Positions 24,460 to 39,400 of a stretch of DNA of 64,000 nucleotides are shown in pieces. Source of the DNA: Albula goreensis (lineage: Eukaryota > Chordata > Actinopteri > Albuliformes > Albulidae); contig CM040765.1 of the NCBI GenBank assembly GCA_022829145.1, positions 14,285,792-14,349,791 of the forward strand, in the 5' to 3' direction. Position numbers and translations under genes: made by a program. Each line of letters opens with the position of its first letter. Positions within the stretch are counted from its first letter, which is position 1. The notes under the pieces were generated by a model. It did not search any database, was not told the origin of the DNA, and worked only from the letters and a program-made list of their open reading frames with translations.

Positions 24460-27400
24460 AGTTTCACTCTCAGAGCTTTCTGTAAGCACCTCTCCCCCAA
24501 GGAAAATGGAGACTCCACAAATACAACTTGAGAAGTAGAGGCCGCACCCCATGCTCTCAAATCCCTGAATCCTGAGTGCAACTCAGAGCAAGGAACCCAA
24601 TCCTCTCACACAAAAGACCACACTTCAGTGCCCTCTTTGAAGACCACATGGTGCTCTTAAATAACATTTTTAACTCAAATGTAGAGTTTAGATTTGGGGG
24701 TAGGGCAGTGTCATTGAGCCCCCAGCCTCGCCCACACATCTGTTACTGTCTCCGAGCTCAGCCCCTCTCGCACACCTGTCACCCGGCCCCTTGGGGGAGG
24801 ACGAAGTCAAGGAGACGCCCCGTCGCCAAGGCTACCTTCTCAGCTCACTTGGCAAACAATGAAGCAAGGTGTGAGCAAAATGAGCCTCGGCTGATGAAGA
24901 GAAGCACAGAGCTCCAGCTGGGTGCCACTGCTACCCTCCAAAGCTGTGGCCATAACCGTCCAACTCCAAAGCATTCAAAGCTGTTTGCACTTTTTATCTC
25001 ATGTGACTCACTCACATGCACACAGAAAATGTGATATAAAAGCAGTTATGCGGTCAGCCTGACTACAGCAAAAATACTAACTTCATTTTTAATTTTCAAA
25101 ATACTATTTCATGCCTCAATGTTAAATGTCTAAAAATATATGTAAATAAGTACTCATAACATGCATCGTTCCCCAAAAGAACCCTGAAAATACTTACAAT
25201 GTGCAGAAGCTTTAGGACATCCACAAACCTGTAATGGAACAGAAATTGATATGAAGGATTGTTATGAAATCCACAAGAATGTTTGATTTCACTAGAAACC
25301 TGAAAGATTGATGAGATTTTCTAAAAACATACTCACACTTTCTCAGAGCTCATGATCTCCTTGGCGATGTGAACCACCTTATTCTTTTTGACTTCAGTTT
25401 CTTGCTGTCAGAAAAAGGACAAATCCATGTTATGTACTCATTTATGAAGTTCCAAACATTCACCCTCTGTTAAAAGCATACTGGATGCAATGGACTTAGT
25501 GTCACTGAAGATCACCATCTCAATAACCGTGTCAAAACTGCAGGACCTGATCTGTAGGGGCCCAGACAGAGACTTCAACAGACTGCTTGTTTGTGTGCAT
25601 GAGTGTGTGGGTGTGCCAGTGTGTGTGTACATGTACACGCACACATGCGTAGGCAGTGGATAGTGTCTGGTCTGGCAGCTCAAAGTTCATACTCTCTATC
25701 TCTCCCTCCCTCTCCATTGTTTTTTCTTTTAAAATCACTGGTCTGACAGCCTGATGGAGGGGAAGTCATGCTCTTGTGACTTATTTAACTTACTTATTGT
25801 TAACAGTTCTGGCGTTAACCATAAGTTAAATTTATGATTGTCACATGCAAAACTCTTTCACTTCCAGTCATGGTGTATCAGCCCCAAAACAGAGAAACAG
25901 ACATGGATAAACAGAGTCTTGTCTCTTGTTATCAATTTCATTACACCACCTGTGTCTACAGGCCAGACAAACATGGCTTCCTCCATAGAATCTATTGGCC
26001 TACTCAAGCTTTTATTCTTGATTGACAGTCCTGTCTCCCAGCAATTTAAGCCATAACATCCCCATTTGTTTCACCCTCTGAAAATACATTGTGGGACATG
26101 TCTAAGTACAAGACTGTGGCGATGGATGTTCTCAACTGCAATACAGATCCGGAAACTACTGTCTGTGTGCAGATTAACCTTGCATTCCATCCAACCTGAA
26201 GTCCGACTCGACGACAGGGTGTCTCATGACTACCACACACTAATTATGGGATGTTATTTGTCAGTAGAATGTTAGTGACAGGAGAACATGCATGCTGGAA
26301 TGTTTACATTTACATGTAATACCAGCAGAACCCAGCCAAGGCTATCTACAGATCAGAGCAATACAAAACCATGTTGCCATTCTCGCCACAGGCTTGCTTT
26401 TGTGGGGGTTCAGGCCAGGGTTTACTGTAAAGCGTATTGTGGCAAATGTTTGTCAAATGCGCTACACAAGTAAAAGTTGCTTAAAAGTCGATTGATTGAA
26501 CTGTGTTGAGGCCCTTAGAAAACAAAGGCTGTAAAGAATTTACAGTCCACATCTAAATGACTGCTAATAAATAACTTCTCTTTAACAATGGCTAATGAGC
26601 TGGCTAAGTGGATCCATCTCGTCTAAACTGGACTGAAGATCTGATGTGGTGAATGTCATAGCAGCATCAGCTGAAGTTCTGAAACTCAGCAGTTCACACA
26701 GAAAAGAACCTCTTCTAAGGATGATCGAAAATGGTTTCATCTGCTGAAGACTTTTTTTTCTTCAATTTACTGTGATTAGACCAATTTGATCAACTCCAAC
26801 ATGCAATGGACAATGGACTACAAAATTCAGATATTAGCATTTAGTTTTCCTGCACTGTAAAGCAGATATCCCTCAGTAAAGAGATTCTTCAGCTCGATGA
26901 GACTCTATGGTGCAAAAATAAACATAACAGACAAGTGTAAAAAAATGGCCAATATGTATACAAGAGCTAAGAGGCAATACTGCAGCTGCAACCATATTAC
27001 AATCTTAGCTCACGTTTGAATGAAAAACTTCCATAAACACTCTACAACCAAAACTGCTGTGATTTTTAAAACATCCTGTAGTTCAGGGCCAATTCCTGTG
27101 GGTGCATCTATCCAGGACGCATTTCAGATGTTTTTTTTTTTTTTTAAATGAACATCAAGCTTTCTTCCAGCCTAGTGATTCAGTATTTCTCAGGGCCCTC
27201 TGTGTTTGAGCTCTGAAGAGGAATTCCCTCCCCTTCAAACAGAGAACATCCATCTGGCAGGCATACTCGTTCCTCTGACACATATCCTCCCGCTCATAAC
27301 TGCCATTGTTTAGTGTGTTTATGCTTTTCTTTTTTAATATCAGAGTTATAAATACATGTTGTTTTTGGAGACAGCGCAGAAACCAACACTGGCATTTGAA

Positions 27401-30400
27401 AATAATTAGAAGGGGACTTCCAGGACAATCTATTGTTATTTAAAGCCCACCAAGGGACAAACATTGAAAATTTGCATAAGCTGAACCATAACCTCACATG
27501 TCAGGCTTAGGGTCAGCATTAGAGTAAGAATCAATGGATCTCATGTAACAATGAAAGTTCATATGATCTGCACTTGTTTGATGTGAACTCACTTTTCAAT
27601 GCAGTAACTACAGCCCACATGCAATATTCTCTCTCCCTGCCCAAAACAATGACAGTGAAATCCTAACTACACTTGATTACTTTGTGTGAAAGAATCATAG
27701 TGTCTCACAGCTATAAGCCTGGCAGAAGAACTTAAGTTCAGAGCACAAATGCCACTCTCTTTCAGAACATTATCAATATTTTCTATCCAACTGCATGACT
27801 GCAGGAAAAAGGGTGGGTATCAACTCAAAATATACCAAGAGGAGGCATGTGTCAAATACATCACACTTCTGTGAATCAGACTGTGAGAATCAGAGAGCCA
27901 TGACTACACTGCTAGGTCCCTGGCATGGTGCTTGCTGCTATAGAAAGTGCTGTTGCCAGATGGTACACCCACAGTGTCATGACATCGTAAAGCATCTGGC
28001 CATCTGGGGTGTGGGACTACCTCAGCTGTGATGGTGTGAAGTTAATTCAGTGTGCCGATCATTTAATTGACTCTGACCTTACTCAAACAGACATTAGATC
28101 ATAAAACATTAATATCCCAGACTGCAAACAACGCATGTCACACCTGTCGGTCCCCAGGAAGCTCTGGTTCCCCCTTGCTGGAGGCCGAGCTGCCGCCATC
28201 CTCCTCGTCTGAGCTGTCCATGGTCTCCTCGTCCCCTGAGTGCCTGTCATCCAGGCCGCCATCTTCCTCCTGAGAGGGCCTGCCAGGAAAACAGGAAGTC
28301 CTGGTCACTACATCCCCACGGAAACCAGCTGGTGCTCTCGCGCACACACACACACGCATATACACACACACACACACCCACATGCGCACACACACGCGCA
28401 CACACACACAAAATGGACATAAAAATGTCAATGAACAATACCACAGTTAGTTATACCTGTGACAGAGTCAGATTGCCATATTTCCCATAAGCAAAACAGA
28501 GCAAAGTTCATTCTATACAAACACATTTCTTTCCTCTCATTAAGAACCTGCCCCAATTCTAAAATGGAACAATACAGCACTCGAATGCTGACATTTTAGA
28601 AGTGAGGGGGCCAGGAGGAAATCCTGTCTGAAATACACTCACTAAAGACAGCAACCTTCATGGCCAGATTCCAGAAGGGGAAAGACCTGAGGAACTTTCA
28701 TTGCTCTTCCAAAGCTGCTGTAGATTAGCAACAACAATGCAACATTAGGGGAATGTTTTCAAAACATTGTGTTTTCACAGGGGAAGGATGATTGAGGAGA
28801 GAAACAAATGACATGGGACTCAGTGAACTTTAACAAAAGGAAAAGAAAAGAAGGGGCCAATAACCAGCTTAAGCCCTTCTCAGATGCTGTGACAATCTTG
28901 GTGCTGTACAGTGGCTCTTCTCCATCTGATGAAAAAACCAGAGTATTTTCATTAGTTTGAGGAAGCAGCTTGGTTGATGGCTGGTAAGGGAGCAGACCCT
29001 ACTGTTTGTGTTGCTGCTTACTCAGGGCCCAAAACCTGCACTGTGCACCAGCAGCCTGCCCCCCTGTTTACAGAAACAAACTTCCTGTCTCGAATCCTGA
29101 CCTTCCACTACTGGCCCTCTTAGGTTCTCCAGCTCACAGCTGCATGGAGCTTGTTTTGCAATAGTGGCGTCTTTGGTCCACAGCTACAGCCTGAACCCCC
29201 AACCACAAAAATAACATGGTGCATATGTTGCAAAATATGTCCCGTCATCTGAAAACCACAGTGCGTGGGTGGGGGGGTGGGGGATTTTCTACCTTCATTC
29301 TGCTGTAAATTGGTCCTGACCTGTGACATCTCTTGTCCTATCACAGTGATCCTCTCAGGTTTTGACCACAGCCGATGAAAGCTGTAAAATTTCTTCTAAC
29401 CCAATCTTGTAATTAAGGTTCAGCAGTATTAAATCCTTGCAAATACAATGCTCCATCGGGCTTACACCAGTTACTACAGGCCTGGCCGTTTTTCAAGTGC
29501 CTTGTCAAATGGGCCAGTGGCGCCCCATTGAGTGTACTGCACAGGTAGGGCTGCATGAAACTGACTGAAGATGCAGGCTCAAATCCAAGCTGGCAGCTGC
29601 CGTGACAACAGCTGGCACTGTGGCATAGCCAAATGTTCTGGTGATGTGCGGTGAGTTTGCCACCGTACCGTGGCGTCTTTGCTGCCAAGCGTGCACCAAG
29701 GAAACCTGATACAATCTTTGGAGCTGCTTCAAACAGTCATGCTTCTTACTGCCTGGTCTGAAGTTAGGAAAAACATCAGACCCTCCCTTTAAGATCGGAT
29801 CTCTTAGTGCGGGAGCAAGCAAGGCAGCTCCTCCAATCAGGTCTCCGTACACCGGGCAGGGTAAACATAAGAACAGTGGCAGATTAACCTGTTGGAATGA
29901 TTCCCTACAGAGAAGCCGTTTAAAGTTTTCAGAGTTGATAACACGCAACCGAGTGCCTGTGACAACTATTTCCAGAAAACCCCAGTGATTTTATTTACCC
30001 TGTTCAGAAAGAAAACTGTGTGGCCTGCTCTGGTATCTAAGAATAATTCCATGGAGGCGGAAAAAAAAGGAGCAAGAGAAGTTCCACTCCACCCAAATTC
30101 GAAAAGGGGTATCCAGAGCAGACACCTGAGCAGACACGCAGGGGATGGGTCTGGTCGGCGGCCAGTTTTCGCACTGGCAGGGGCATGCTGGGAAGGGCAG
30201 GCCGAGCCAGCGCTTTTGTCTGCCTGCAGTCACAGGGCCTGTTATGAACACTGATTTCAGGTCTACACATTGTTTATACACTGATGGCAAATCTAATCAC
30301 TACATACTGATTTCAAATCTACACACACATTTGCACACAAATCACACATCTACACAATAGTTTACACAATGATCTCAGGTGTACACACAAATTCATGTGC

Positions 30401-33400
30401 AAATTAGTTCAATAAAGGTTAGATATGATAAAAGCATCATAAAAATGGATCAAAGATAATGTACAGCAGGAACCTGTGTGCTACAGTTTCAGTCCAGATT
30501 GGACAGTAATATGTACCTCTACCCTAGCACACATAATCAGCAGTGTGCAGTGAAACAATGGGGCACTGGACCTGGTTAAAATGTGTGCAGGTGGATTTGA
30601 GTTCAAATCCTGGGTGTGGCAAAGGCCAGTATTTTCATAGACCACATACTTAACCCTGAAATCTCCACTAAAAACACACAGCTGTTTCAGAACTTCAGGG
30701 TGTGGAGACTAACATTCACCATGGGGGGAAAAAAAGTGTGTACAAAGATTTAAGAGCAAAATATCCATCAGTAAGACAGATATCAGTTAATTTCCTGGTG
30801 AAAGTAATCTAATGAATAGTTGATGATGATGATGATTATTATGCAATGGTTTTTCTTTTTATTACTATTACTGAAAGAACATACACCATGTTCTGAAACT
30901 CAAGGGGGTCAGGCCAGCAGTGGCATTCTGCAGCTCAGGGGGGCAGAGAAATGACAACATGTCAGACAGGACTTTCTGAAGCGCCTCTGAGAACACAACC
31001 CCAAAAACCAGCAAACAGAAAAAGAAAGAACAAGAACAGATGACCAAGCACAATGAATGACTAAATTAGACCCGCAAGTGCCCTTCAAAGCAGAATTCTG
31101 TCGCTCCTTTTTTCCTGGTTAATAATTATCTGGAGAGGCTCTTCTCGTCTCTGACCTGAGACGAACTGAGGTACAGACTGACCCTTTGTCTGGTAACAAT
31201 GCCCCACAGTCCACCACGAAAGCTACTTACAGCAGCTCTGAGAACAGGGGGATCCCATATATACTGTGTTTCTCTGCCCCCCCCCCACTTCACACTTCAA
31301 AGCCGTTATTCTCAGCCTCCCCTGTAATCTACCACAGGTAGCAGAGTGACCCCTGCCCCATTTCAAAATCCTTTATAAAAAAAAAAAGAAAAAAAAAGCC
31401 AGCAAGCAGCGCTCAAGAGATTATGAATAATACAGACGGTCAACTCACTCACTTGCTCGCTCACGCACTCACTCAAATGGCATTCTCCCTCGATTTATTA
31501 GCTTTGCACTCGGTTTAAAAGCAGTGTTGTCTCTAGCTCACTCCCCTGCTGTGATTAACATCCTGACGGAGGAGGTCCTTATGAAAGACCGTAATAGGTG
31601 AGTAAGAGGTTCTGGCAGTTCCTGCTGGTGAATGATGGGAAACGCACTCTCACACACTGGGCCAAACATACAGTGCAAGGTCCCTGCTGTGCCAATCTAT
31701 ACCGCAATCTGACTGTGTAGTGCTCCCCCCTCTCTTCCCCTATCTCCTTTCTTTCCCTCCTATGCCGCCCCATCCATCCCTCTATCTCTCTTTCTCTCCA
31801 CCTAACCCCCCTCCTCTTTCTCTCCCTCCTACACTCTCTACCTCCCCCTCTTTCATTCTTTCCATCTCTTTTGCTCCCTCCTGACCTGATTACATTTTTC
31901 TCCTTTTCCTATGCTCTATATCTCCTCCATTTTCCACCACCTATTACTGAAATTCCCCACACTTTACTCTCCTACTCTCCCTATAGGAAATCGACCTAAA
32001 TAAACCCCCTCTGTGCCCTCAGCCCCTTCCTCTCATACTCTCTCCCTTACCCCTCTCTCTTTCATCCTCTCTCCTCCATCTCTCATTCACTCTAATCCTT
32101 TCCATCTTACTCTTTGCTCCTACCTATCTGTCCCTCCTACCCCACTCTCTTTCTGCTTTCTCACTCCCTCCCTCCCATCTCTGAAAGGTAATCCAGTACA
32201 GTGGGCATGGGAACAGACCTCCCCTTGTTTAAAGGCTAGGGTTGGTTATGTAAATCTGAACAGACTCCACTGCTTGGCAGCACTTAGGAATAACAGGCAG
32301 AATCTCCCATGTAAACTAATCAGCATTCCACTGCTCTCCCATTTGCCTGGTTACCCTAACATCACATGGACATTACCCGAGTAGTCCTGCAACTTTTCAC
32401 CCTTACCCTAATCTCACAACACAGACAGTCACAATTCTACACAACTCACTCCCACCTGACTACCTGGGGGAACAGTGCTTACTGTATCAGCGATCGCCAC
32501 GCCAGGGACGTGCCAGCTTAAACACTGGTCAGATTCTCAGAGGGGCGGTGCAAGGAAGTGAGGCATATATGACACACGTCCTCTTGCTCTTTGACCCCCC
32601 CTATCGTCTACAACACCCCCCCCCCCGGTAAACTCACAGGTCAGTATATGTATCAATCTACTCCTTAGATCCTCCTTGATTTGATGTCATTGGTTATGTC
32701 CTAAAAGGGAGCAGATGTATCATTCTGACCTGTATTACACAAAATGGAGCAGTTCATATCCAACATAATTTATCGTATCTTCTGCTAAGAGGACACAACT
32801 AACATTATGAACAGCAATGAGCACAGTAAGAAATCAATAAAAACTGCCTCCGTTTGTTTGGAAGAGGAGGGGCGTAAGTGCACTTCTGATACTGAACAAT
32901 TCACTGGGGTACAGCCTTAAGGAAGCACTAAATTGTAAATTGTTCATCCCTCTGGCTCCAGACTGGCACAAATGTACCCTCACTGCCTTAACCTTGCACA
33001 AATCAAACTACTAAGTGAGCTATGCTAAAATGAAAAGCTTGTGATTTGAGGCAAAACATTGTGCCCTTCTTTCACAGTAATGCAGGGACACCAGGAGCCA
33101 AGCCTCTGCGCATTAAGCTTGATGTGATTACAGAGTAAATGGCAAGAACTGATGGTGGTAACGAAGGCCATCGCGGTAGCAGGCAGGCAGGCAGAGAGAG
33201 GAGAAGTATATGTGGCATATTTACAGGCCTGCACATTCATTAAATTCTCTCAAGCCTGTAGCTGTGCTACTGGCTGCTCCAGTTATTGCTATTTAAATCC
33301 ATCTGAAACTAGAATGATTTAGAATTTGTCTAGAAAAAGCCACATGTTCAAATGCTATGCCACCCCTCCTGGTATGCCATGGGGTAGACAGGTAGTTCTA

Positions 33401-36400
33401 CTGACTGCTGCCCTAACCAGTTTCCCCTTTCCAAGACAGCTTATCTTGAATATGTGCCTGAGGGCCACATCTACACAAAAAAAAGTGTTATCAGGTCGGT
33501 GTTTTCTTTGTAAGAAAGAACAGAGGGAGAGCGCAAAGGAGTGGAAAAGAGAAAGAGAGATGACATATTATGGGATGCAATCAGCTGGATTTTCCATTCA
33601 GTTGTTAAGAGGGGGTATGACTTTTCTGACTGTAGATATCTGTTGAGACACTAATCCTTTTCTTTACTGCTGAACATCCTCTCTTGGGGGTCGAGGGAAC
33701 AGCCGGCTGTGTGTGTACTTCTGATATACCTAAATCCCTTACCTCTGGTTGAGACATAGAGTATTTCCTGATTAATCAGGGAAAAGAATGAGTGAGAGAG
33801 AGAGAGAGAGAGAGCAGGAGAGAGAGCCCCTAAACATGGTGCGGGTAGGGCCTCTCTTCCAAAGTTAAAATTCAGCAGCTCTACGTTATTCAAACATTTC
33901 CTGCCTCGGCCACTGAAAATAGCCCACAGGAAAAAGGCCTGAGTGGGGCGGCCCAATGAATGGCCCTTTCAGGCCCTGCACGGCTCTCCCAGCGCCGTTC
34001 TTCGGCGGAGCTGCATCACGCTGCTCAGGCCCCAGGGCTTGGCGGTTAAGCCACAGGGCGATCCCTGGGCCTCGGACACCACCCAAGCCACGGCCACCGT
34101 TTAGTGCAGCCTGCTCTCCTTAGCAGACCAGTAATGTCCTCTGACGCAAGCAAGCAATATTGCAAGGGAAAGAAAAAAAACTCCAGAGCTTTCAGTTTTT
34201 GCCAGAGGGTCAAAATTTCACATACTGCACAGAACTCTAAGGTGCAGGGTTTAAGACCATACAGACTGCTAAAAAATTGTAAACATACATTATGAATAGA
34301 GTCTTACTAGAAATATTTGCTTGGACATACCTGATGTAAACTACTCACAGCATAACAGCTTCACATACTGTACTACAGAACATCAGATTTAAAACGTATG
34401 AAAATGCCCTGCACAGTAGTTCATATTATCCAAAGCTACAAGAAGCCAAGCAACTGGGTAATAGAGGGTTAAAGTTTTCAGATTTCTGTGAACATTTCTA
34501 ACCCTGGGATTGGTGTTTGTTTGGATGTACCAAGCCTGTACCATGTAGTCAGACATAGCAAGTTGTCTTAAAGCATGTTATATAAACTGTAATCTAGGAT
34601 TTAATGTTTTAGGTACTTACTACCTCCTCACAATGGAATTTCAAACATTTGCATACATTTTCAAATAGATGATTATGTAATTTAAATTTTGTAACAGCTA
34701 AAACGGGCCCTTGAAAATGACTTTAAATCCCAGTCTTGTTACATCACTCTGAAACATGATCCTTGAAGATGTCTGTTCCTTGAGACATCAGTCAGACATC
34801 TGCTTTTCTATTTCCTTTGAAAGAGTAGACAACGGGATATTTAACTCTGACACACTATTTACCTATAAACAAAATAAGAGCTGAATGAATTTGCCAGAGA
34901 GAGAGAGATCCACATCTGAAAAGATATTACAATCTTAGCCAGAATGACTTGCATGGCTTACAAAAGAGGAACGAAAAACTTGCAACTAACTAAACATGTT
35001 TACAAATTCTAGTACTCCCACCAATCTTCATCACAATGATATGAATAACATACATTGTTCAACAAATTCCTTCCGCACACTCATTGGTTTACAGTAAGCT
35101 ACCAGCTCAACAACTACCCCCTCCTTCCTCCATCCGGCTTCTCCTCTTGGTCCCTCTTTTACATTGGCCCCAAGGTTCATCTATTCAGTCCCTCATTCAC
35201 TCATCCATTCATGCATCATCTCATCCATTCATTCATTACATTCCCCACTCACACAATCATCACCACCTTCAATGAATAAGAAAGCATGGGCAGAGATCTT
35301 CATTAAATACAACACAACTTCGGATCTAGGTCAAATGTCTGCCCACGGAAAAGGTATAGGAGAGGATAGGTGTGTCCCTCCGCACACCTCATCAAGTTAC
35401 AATGCACTTCCACAATACACAACATACCAATCATAGTTCCCTGTAGGTCTGTCTGGAGAGTTATTTCACAGAGAATCTACTACTACTCCAAAGACTGCCT
35501 TTTAAAATATTGTGCTGGGAACCAGGCTGAAGTCCTAATCTTAAAGTCTGGGTGGCTGTCTATTATCTTTTGCTGTCATGGTGTCCCAGGTCAGCTTCGT
35601 TTTCTAGCCATACTGATGCTAGCCCACACGCAGCAGGGGAAAGCTGTACAATCTGTGTAAAAATACTGCCTCCATGCACAGTCAAGGTTAAAAATGACAA
35701 AACAGTAGGGAAAAAGGAATACTGCCATCACAACAAAAGATATCATGTAGATTTAAATCTATTTTAAAAGAGGTAAACATCAGTGGTGAACAGCAGATAA
35801 TATCCAGGCAATTGTCTTCATCTGGGCACACACTAATTTTCACTGTATTGCTATGAGCTATATGCCTGGCTGATCACACAGAGGAAGAGTCACTTTCTGC
35901 ACTGGGTCAGCCTGCTTCAGATTCAGGAAGAGGGCCTTGTTTTGGTTCAACAGTGGAAAAAGAGTGTGATAAGCCAGTCTGGTTCAAGTCTACGAAGGAG
36001 TATAGTAAGACAGCCTTATAATCTAGCTCTATAATGGGAAAGGGGAAACATAAACAAATCAGAACAGAAAACTAATCTTGTTTGTCTTTACCTTCCATGG
36101 GTGAGGTGGCACTGATGCTGCAGATGGGGAATGTATTTTTTATGAAGCTCGTAGGGCTCCTGCTCTTCATAAATGTCATCATCGCCATCCTCCATGCTGG
36201 AAGAGTTTTGCCAGCCTGGATGATTCGCTGTCAGGAAAGGCAGGTTCATGTACTCTGGGATTTCCTCATAAAATGGAAGGTTCTCATATTCCGCGGGAGA
36301 TTCCACTCCAGTACCAAATTCGTCTCCATCCACATTCTGCTCCACTCCAATCAGTGGACATGACATCTTCCTCTGACCAGCGGGTGTGCTGCTGGGGGTC

Positions 36401-39400
36401 ACGCATTGCCCGTTGGGCAGCAAGACCTGCTGGTTGTGTTCATTGGTGTCATCTGGGTCACTTGGGATCCAATCCCCATCCACAGACTGCTCGGTTTCCA
36501 CAGAGGTACAGTCCAGAGATTGGCTTCCCTTGACTAACAGCTTGGGCAGCATCTTCACAGACAGTTTCAGTTCAAGAAGCTTCCGGAAAGAGCTCCTCTT
36601 CTGACCATCAGTCCGCACCAGATCTGCTGCAGAGAAAGACTTTGCCCGTTGCTTCCCCAGATTCGGGCCAGTTGGCTTGCCCTGTATATCACCAGAACTG
36701 CCATTCTTGGACCCCTGCCTTCCAAAAAATGGCACAGTGGGTCGAGGGAACCTCCATGACGTCTTTTCTGTTGGCGGAGGCGGGAGCTCCCTCATTGGAC
36801 TCTCACACTCTGTCATGGTGTCCCAGCGGGTTGTCTCTTGCTCTTCCTGTTGGGTTGATGACGGAAGCATTCTGCTGCTACTACCAGCTTCAGTCTTCCT
36901 CTCCGGGCCCTCCTCGGATAGCTCTTTCCTCAGCAGCCCTGAAGCTGGCAGGCTGTGCCTCTGAGGTTTTTTTGGGGCAACCTTTGGGGACCTCTCCTCT
37001 GCTGAGATAGCCCTGGTTGCCACTGAGAGTGGCAGATTGCAGTTGAGCTTGATCTGCTTGGGCAAACTCCTAGTGACTGGGTAACGGGCAAACCCATAGC
37101 CCTCTTCTTCCTCCTCCTCCTCCTCTTTTTTTGTAAGCTTTTCAGTTTCGAAGACGACATTGTCGCCTGGTATGTCCTCATCAACACTGACCTCTCTCCC
37201 CTCCTCACAAGAATAGTCAGATTGCTTGTCAAGGGTGGGTGTAAGAGATGTGCATCGTAGAGGCGGAACAGGAAGGGCAGAGTCCTCCACCATATTGGGT
37301 ACCCTGGAGACTGAGGAATGCACCACATTGGCGACTGCTGAGCCTCTAGAGTAGGTGACACTCTGTGTGTGGATGAATACTTTCGGTGAAAGGAATGGAC
37401 TGTTTTTTACGACCGATGAGCCTCTGCCCTTTTCCTCAGCTTGTTCACAGGTCTCTTGTGTCATCACCTCCATGCCATCCTGCCTCACCAGGGCTGGTTT
37501 TCTGGGCTTCCGAGGCATAGGAACTGGGAGGGGTTTCTTGGGGGCCGCAGGGACCTGGGACTCGTGATGCAACCCATCAGACTGTCTGTCCTCTCTGGCT
37601 CCTTCTGTGAAGCCTGTAGGACTCTCTGCAGGTCCAGACATGTTCTCAGGTCGTCCTACACTGGGAACGGCAAAGTTGCCGTTAGCTTCATCGCTCTGTG
37701 TTCTTTCAGACAAGGACTGCTTTCCTGCGGGGCCGTTGATATTCTGAACTGGGTTCAGGTTCTGGTCCGCTGTCCCAGTCTTTCCGTTCTGCACGGGGGT
37801 CTTCTCGTGAGGTCTGTGCTTCATATTTGTTGTGGACACAGCCTGGACCCACACATCTTTGAGCTTCTGCTCCAGAAAGCTGGCATTGACCACTTGACTC
37901 TTGGTATTTCCGGTTCTGTCATAGCTGGTTTCTGTCTTAGCCCGAATTCTGGGAGCTGGCGAGAACGTCATTCTGGGACCGTCCACTTTGCCATTCTGCC
38001 ACAACACTGGATGGTTCTCCAGAGGCTCAATCACGATTTCTGTTGTTTTGCAGCCGGCTGCACGCTGACACTGAGCACAGCTGTCTCGGTTGCAGGTGCA
38101 AGTTGGGATGATGTAATCAGAGTCTGGCTTGCTGAGCTCCGTATGCATTCCATTCCTGCAGTTAAGTGTGCCCAACTTTTCTGAACTGCTGCTCCTCTCC
38201 TGACTGTAAGCCCTAAGCCCACCCTTTGGGGCTACAGGTTTGGGTTCTAGACTGGAGGTTGTTTTAGGAAGGCAAGGTTTAGGGGCAACAGCCGGCTTGG
38301 CTCTCTTTACTGCCGCTGGAGAGGGGAAGGAAGGGATGACTTCTGGTTTTGGGGCAATGGGCGGAGGTGCTGGCTTTTGCGGCTGAGTAATCTTTGGTTT
38401 TGGTGCCACCGGTGGCTTCTTCACACCTACAGGGAAAGAAGTAAGGATGTAAGTTTAACAAATCAAGAAAAAAACATTAGGATTTCACTGCACATAAAGA
38501 AAATACAGAAGAGGTACATGTTTTGTAGGGCTATGAAAAAATATGGCCCTGCTGGGCCTACCTTGGGGCAGAGCAAAAGCACAATCAAAGATGTAATTTT
38601 AAACAATGCAAAGGATTTTCAATTTCCTTTAGACAAACACAGCTAATGCATGACCTGCAGAATATGACAGAGATAAGCCACATCGATACACAGATTAGTT
38701 CTTAAGTTGTTGTTTTACACACCCCAATCACCAGGCTTCCTGTCTGCATCTGCAGTCTGAATCAGTAACCAGGAGCGACCAATAGACAATGTTTCTCAGT
38801 ATAGCTCAAGGCTCTTGGGGATTCTTATATACGGTATTGTTCTTTTTCCACTGCTGTATTGCCTACAAGTGCTCAACGTGACAGGAAGCAATTTAATGCT
38901 CATATCAGAGAAATGGATGGCACAGCAGGGGAAAACATCTGGCGCAGATAATCAAAGATAATTCATCCAAACCTGAATCTTGAGTGTTGTTTACAAAGAA
39001 GATAAAATGGGAACAGGAGGGTTGACTATAAGCACAGAAAGAGAAAACCACCTGAAGACACAATGATTAATTTATCCATAAAAAACCAGCACTTGGTTTC
39101 TTTTTTTGTCCTTTCCAGATTATACTTTATTTTAGATACAAGTCCAGTGTGGTTGACATAAAGCAAATTGTCTTGAGTTTGGACTGCCCCACAAAACTGG
39201 GATGAGCTTTGATGGCAAATGAATTTAATGTGTCATTACAACACACACAGTTTTTATGGTGCAAGTTTTAAAACGTTTAGAAATACTTCCTCAGAAAAAA
39301 GAAAAACAACCCCATTGAGACACATTCCAAAAAATCACATGCACATAAGAGTATGCAGAACAAAAAGAGCAAGAAACTACAGGAAGTCCTACAGTACATG

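Larger units (their letters stand above)
28280..36091. other. fgd6 intron between exons 2 and 3
   Basis: This 7.8-kb intron holds a SINE at 30541-30680, a long pyrimidine tract at 31722-32182 and CATT-rich DNA at 35190-35260. Several blocks richer in CpG (29400-30250, 31380-31570, 33860-34130) are candidate control elements. No coding exon was recognised. Confidence 0.45.

Noticed and set aside
29505-29948. 147-codon open frame on the minus strand in fgd6 intron 2
   Set aside because: No domain, no fitting splice phase and no resemblance to FGD6; probably chance in a CpG-richer block.
37441-38184. 247-codon open frame on the plus strand
   Set aside because: It is antisense to the large fgd6 exon 2, whose minus-strand frame is longer and clearly homologous to FGD6.
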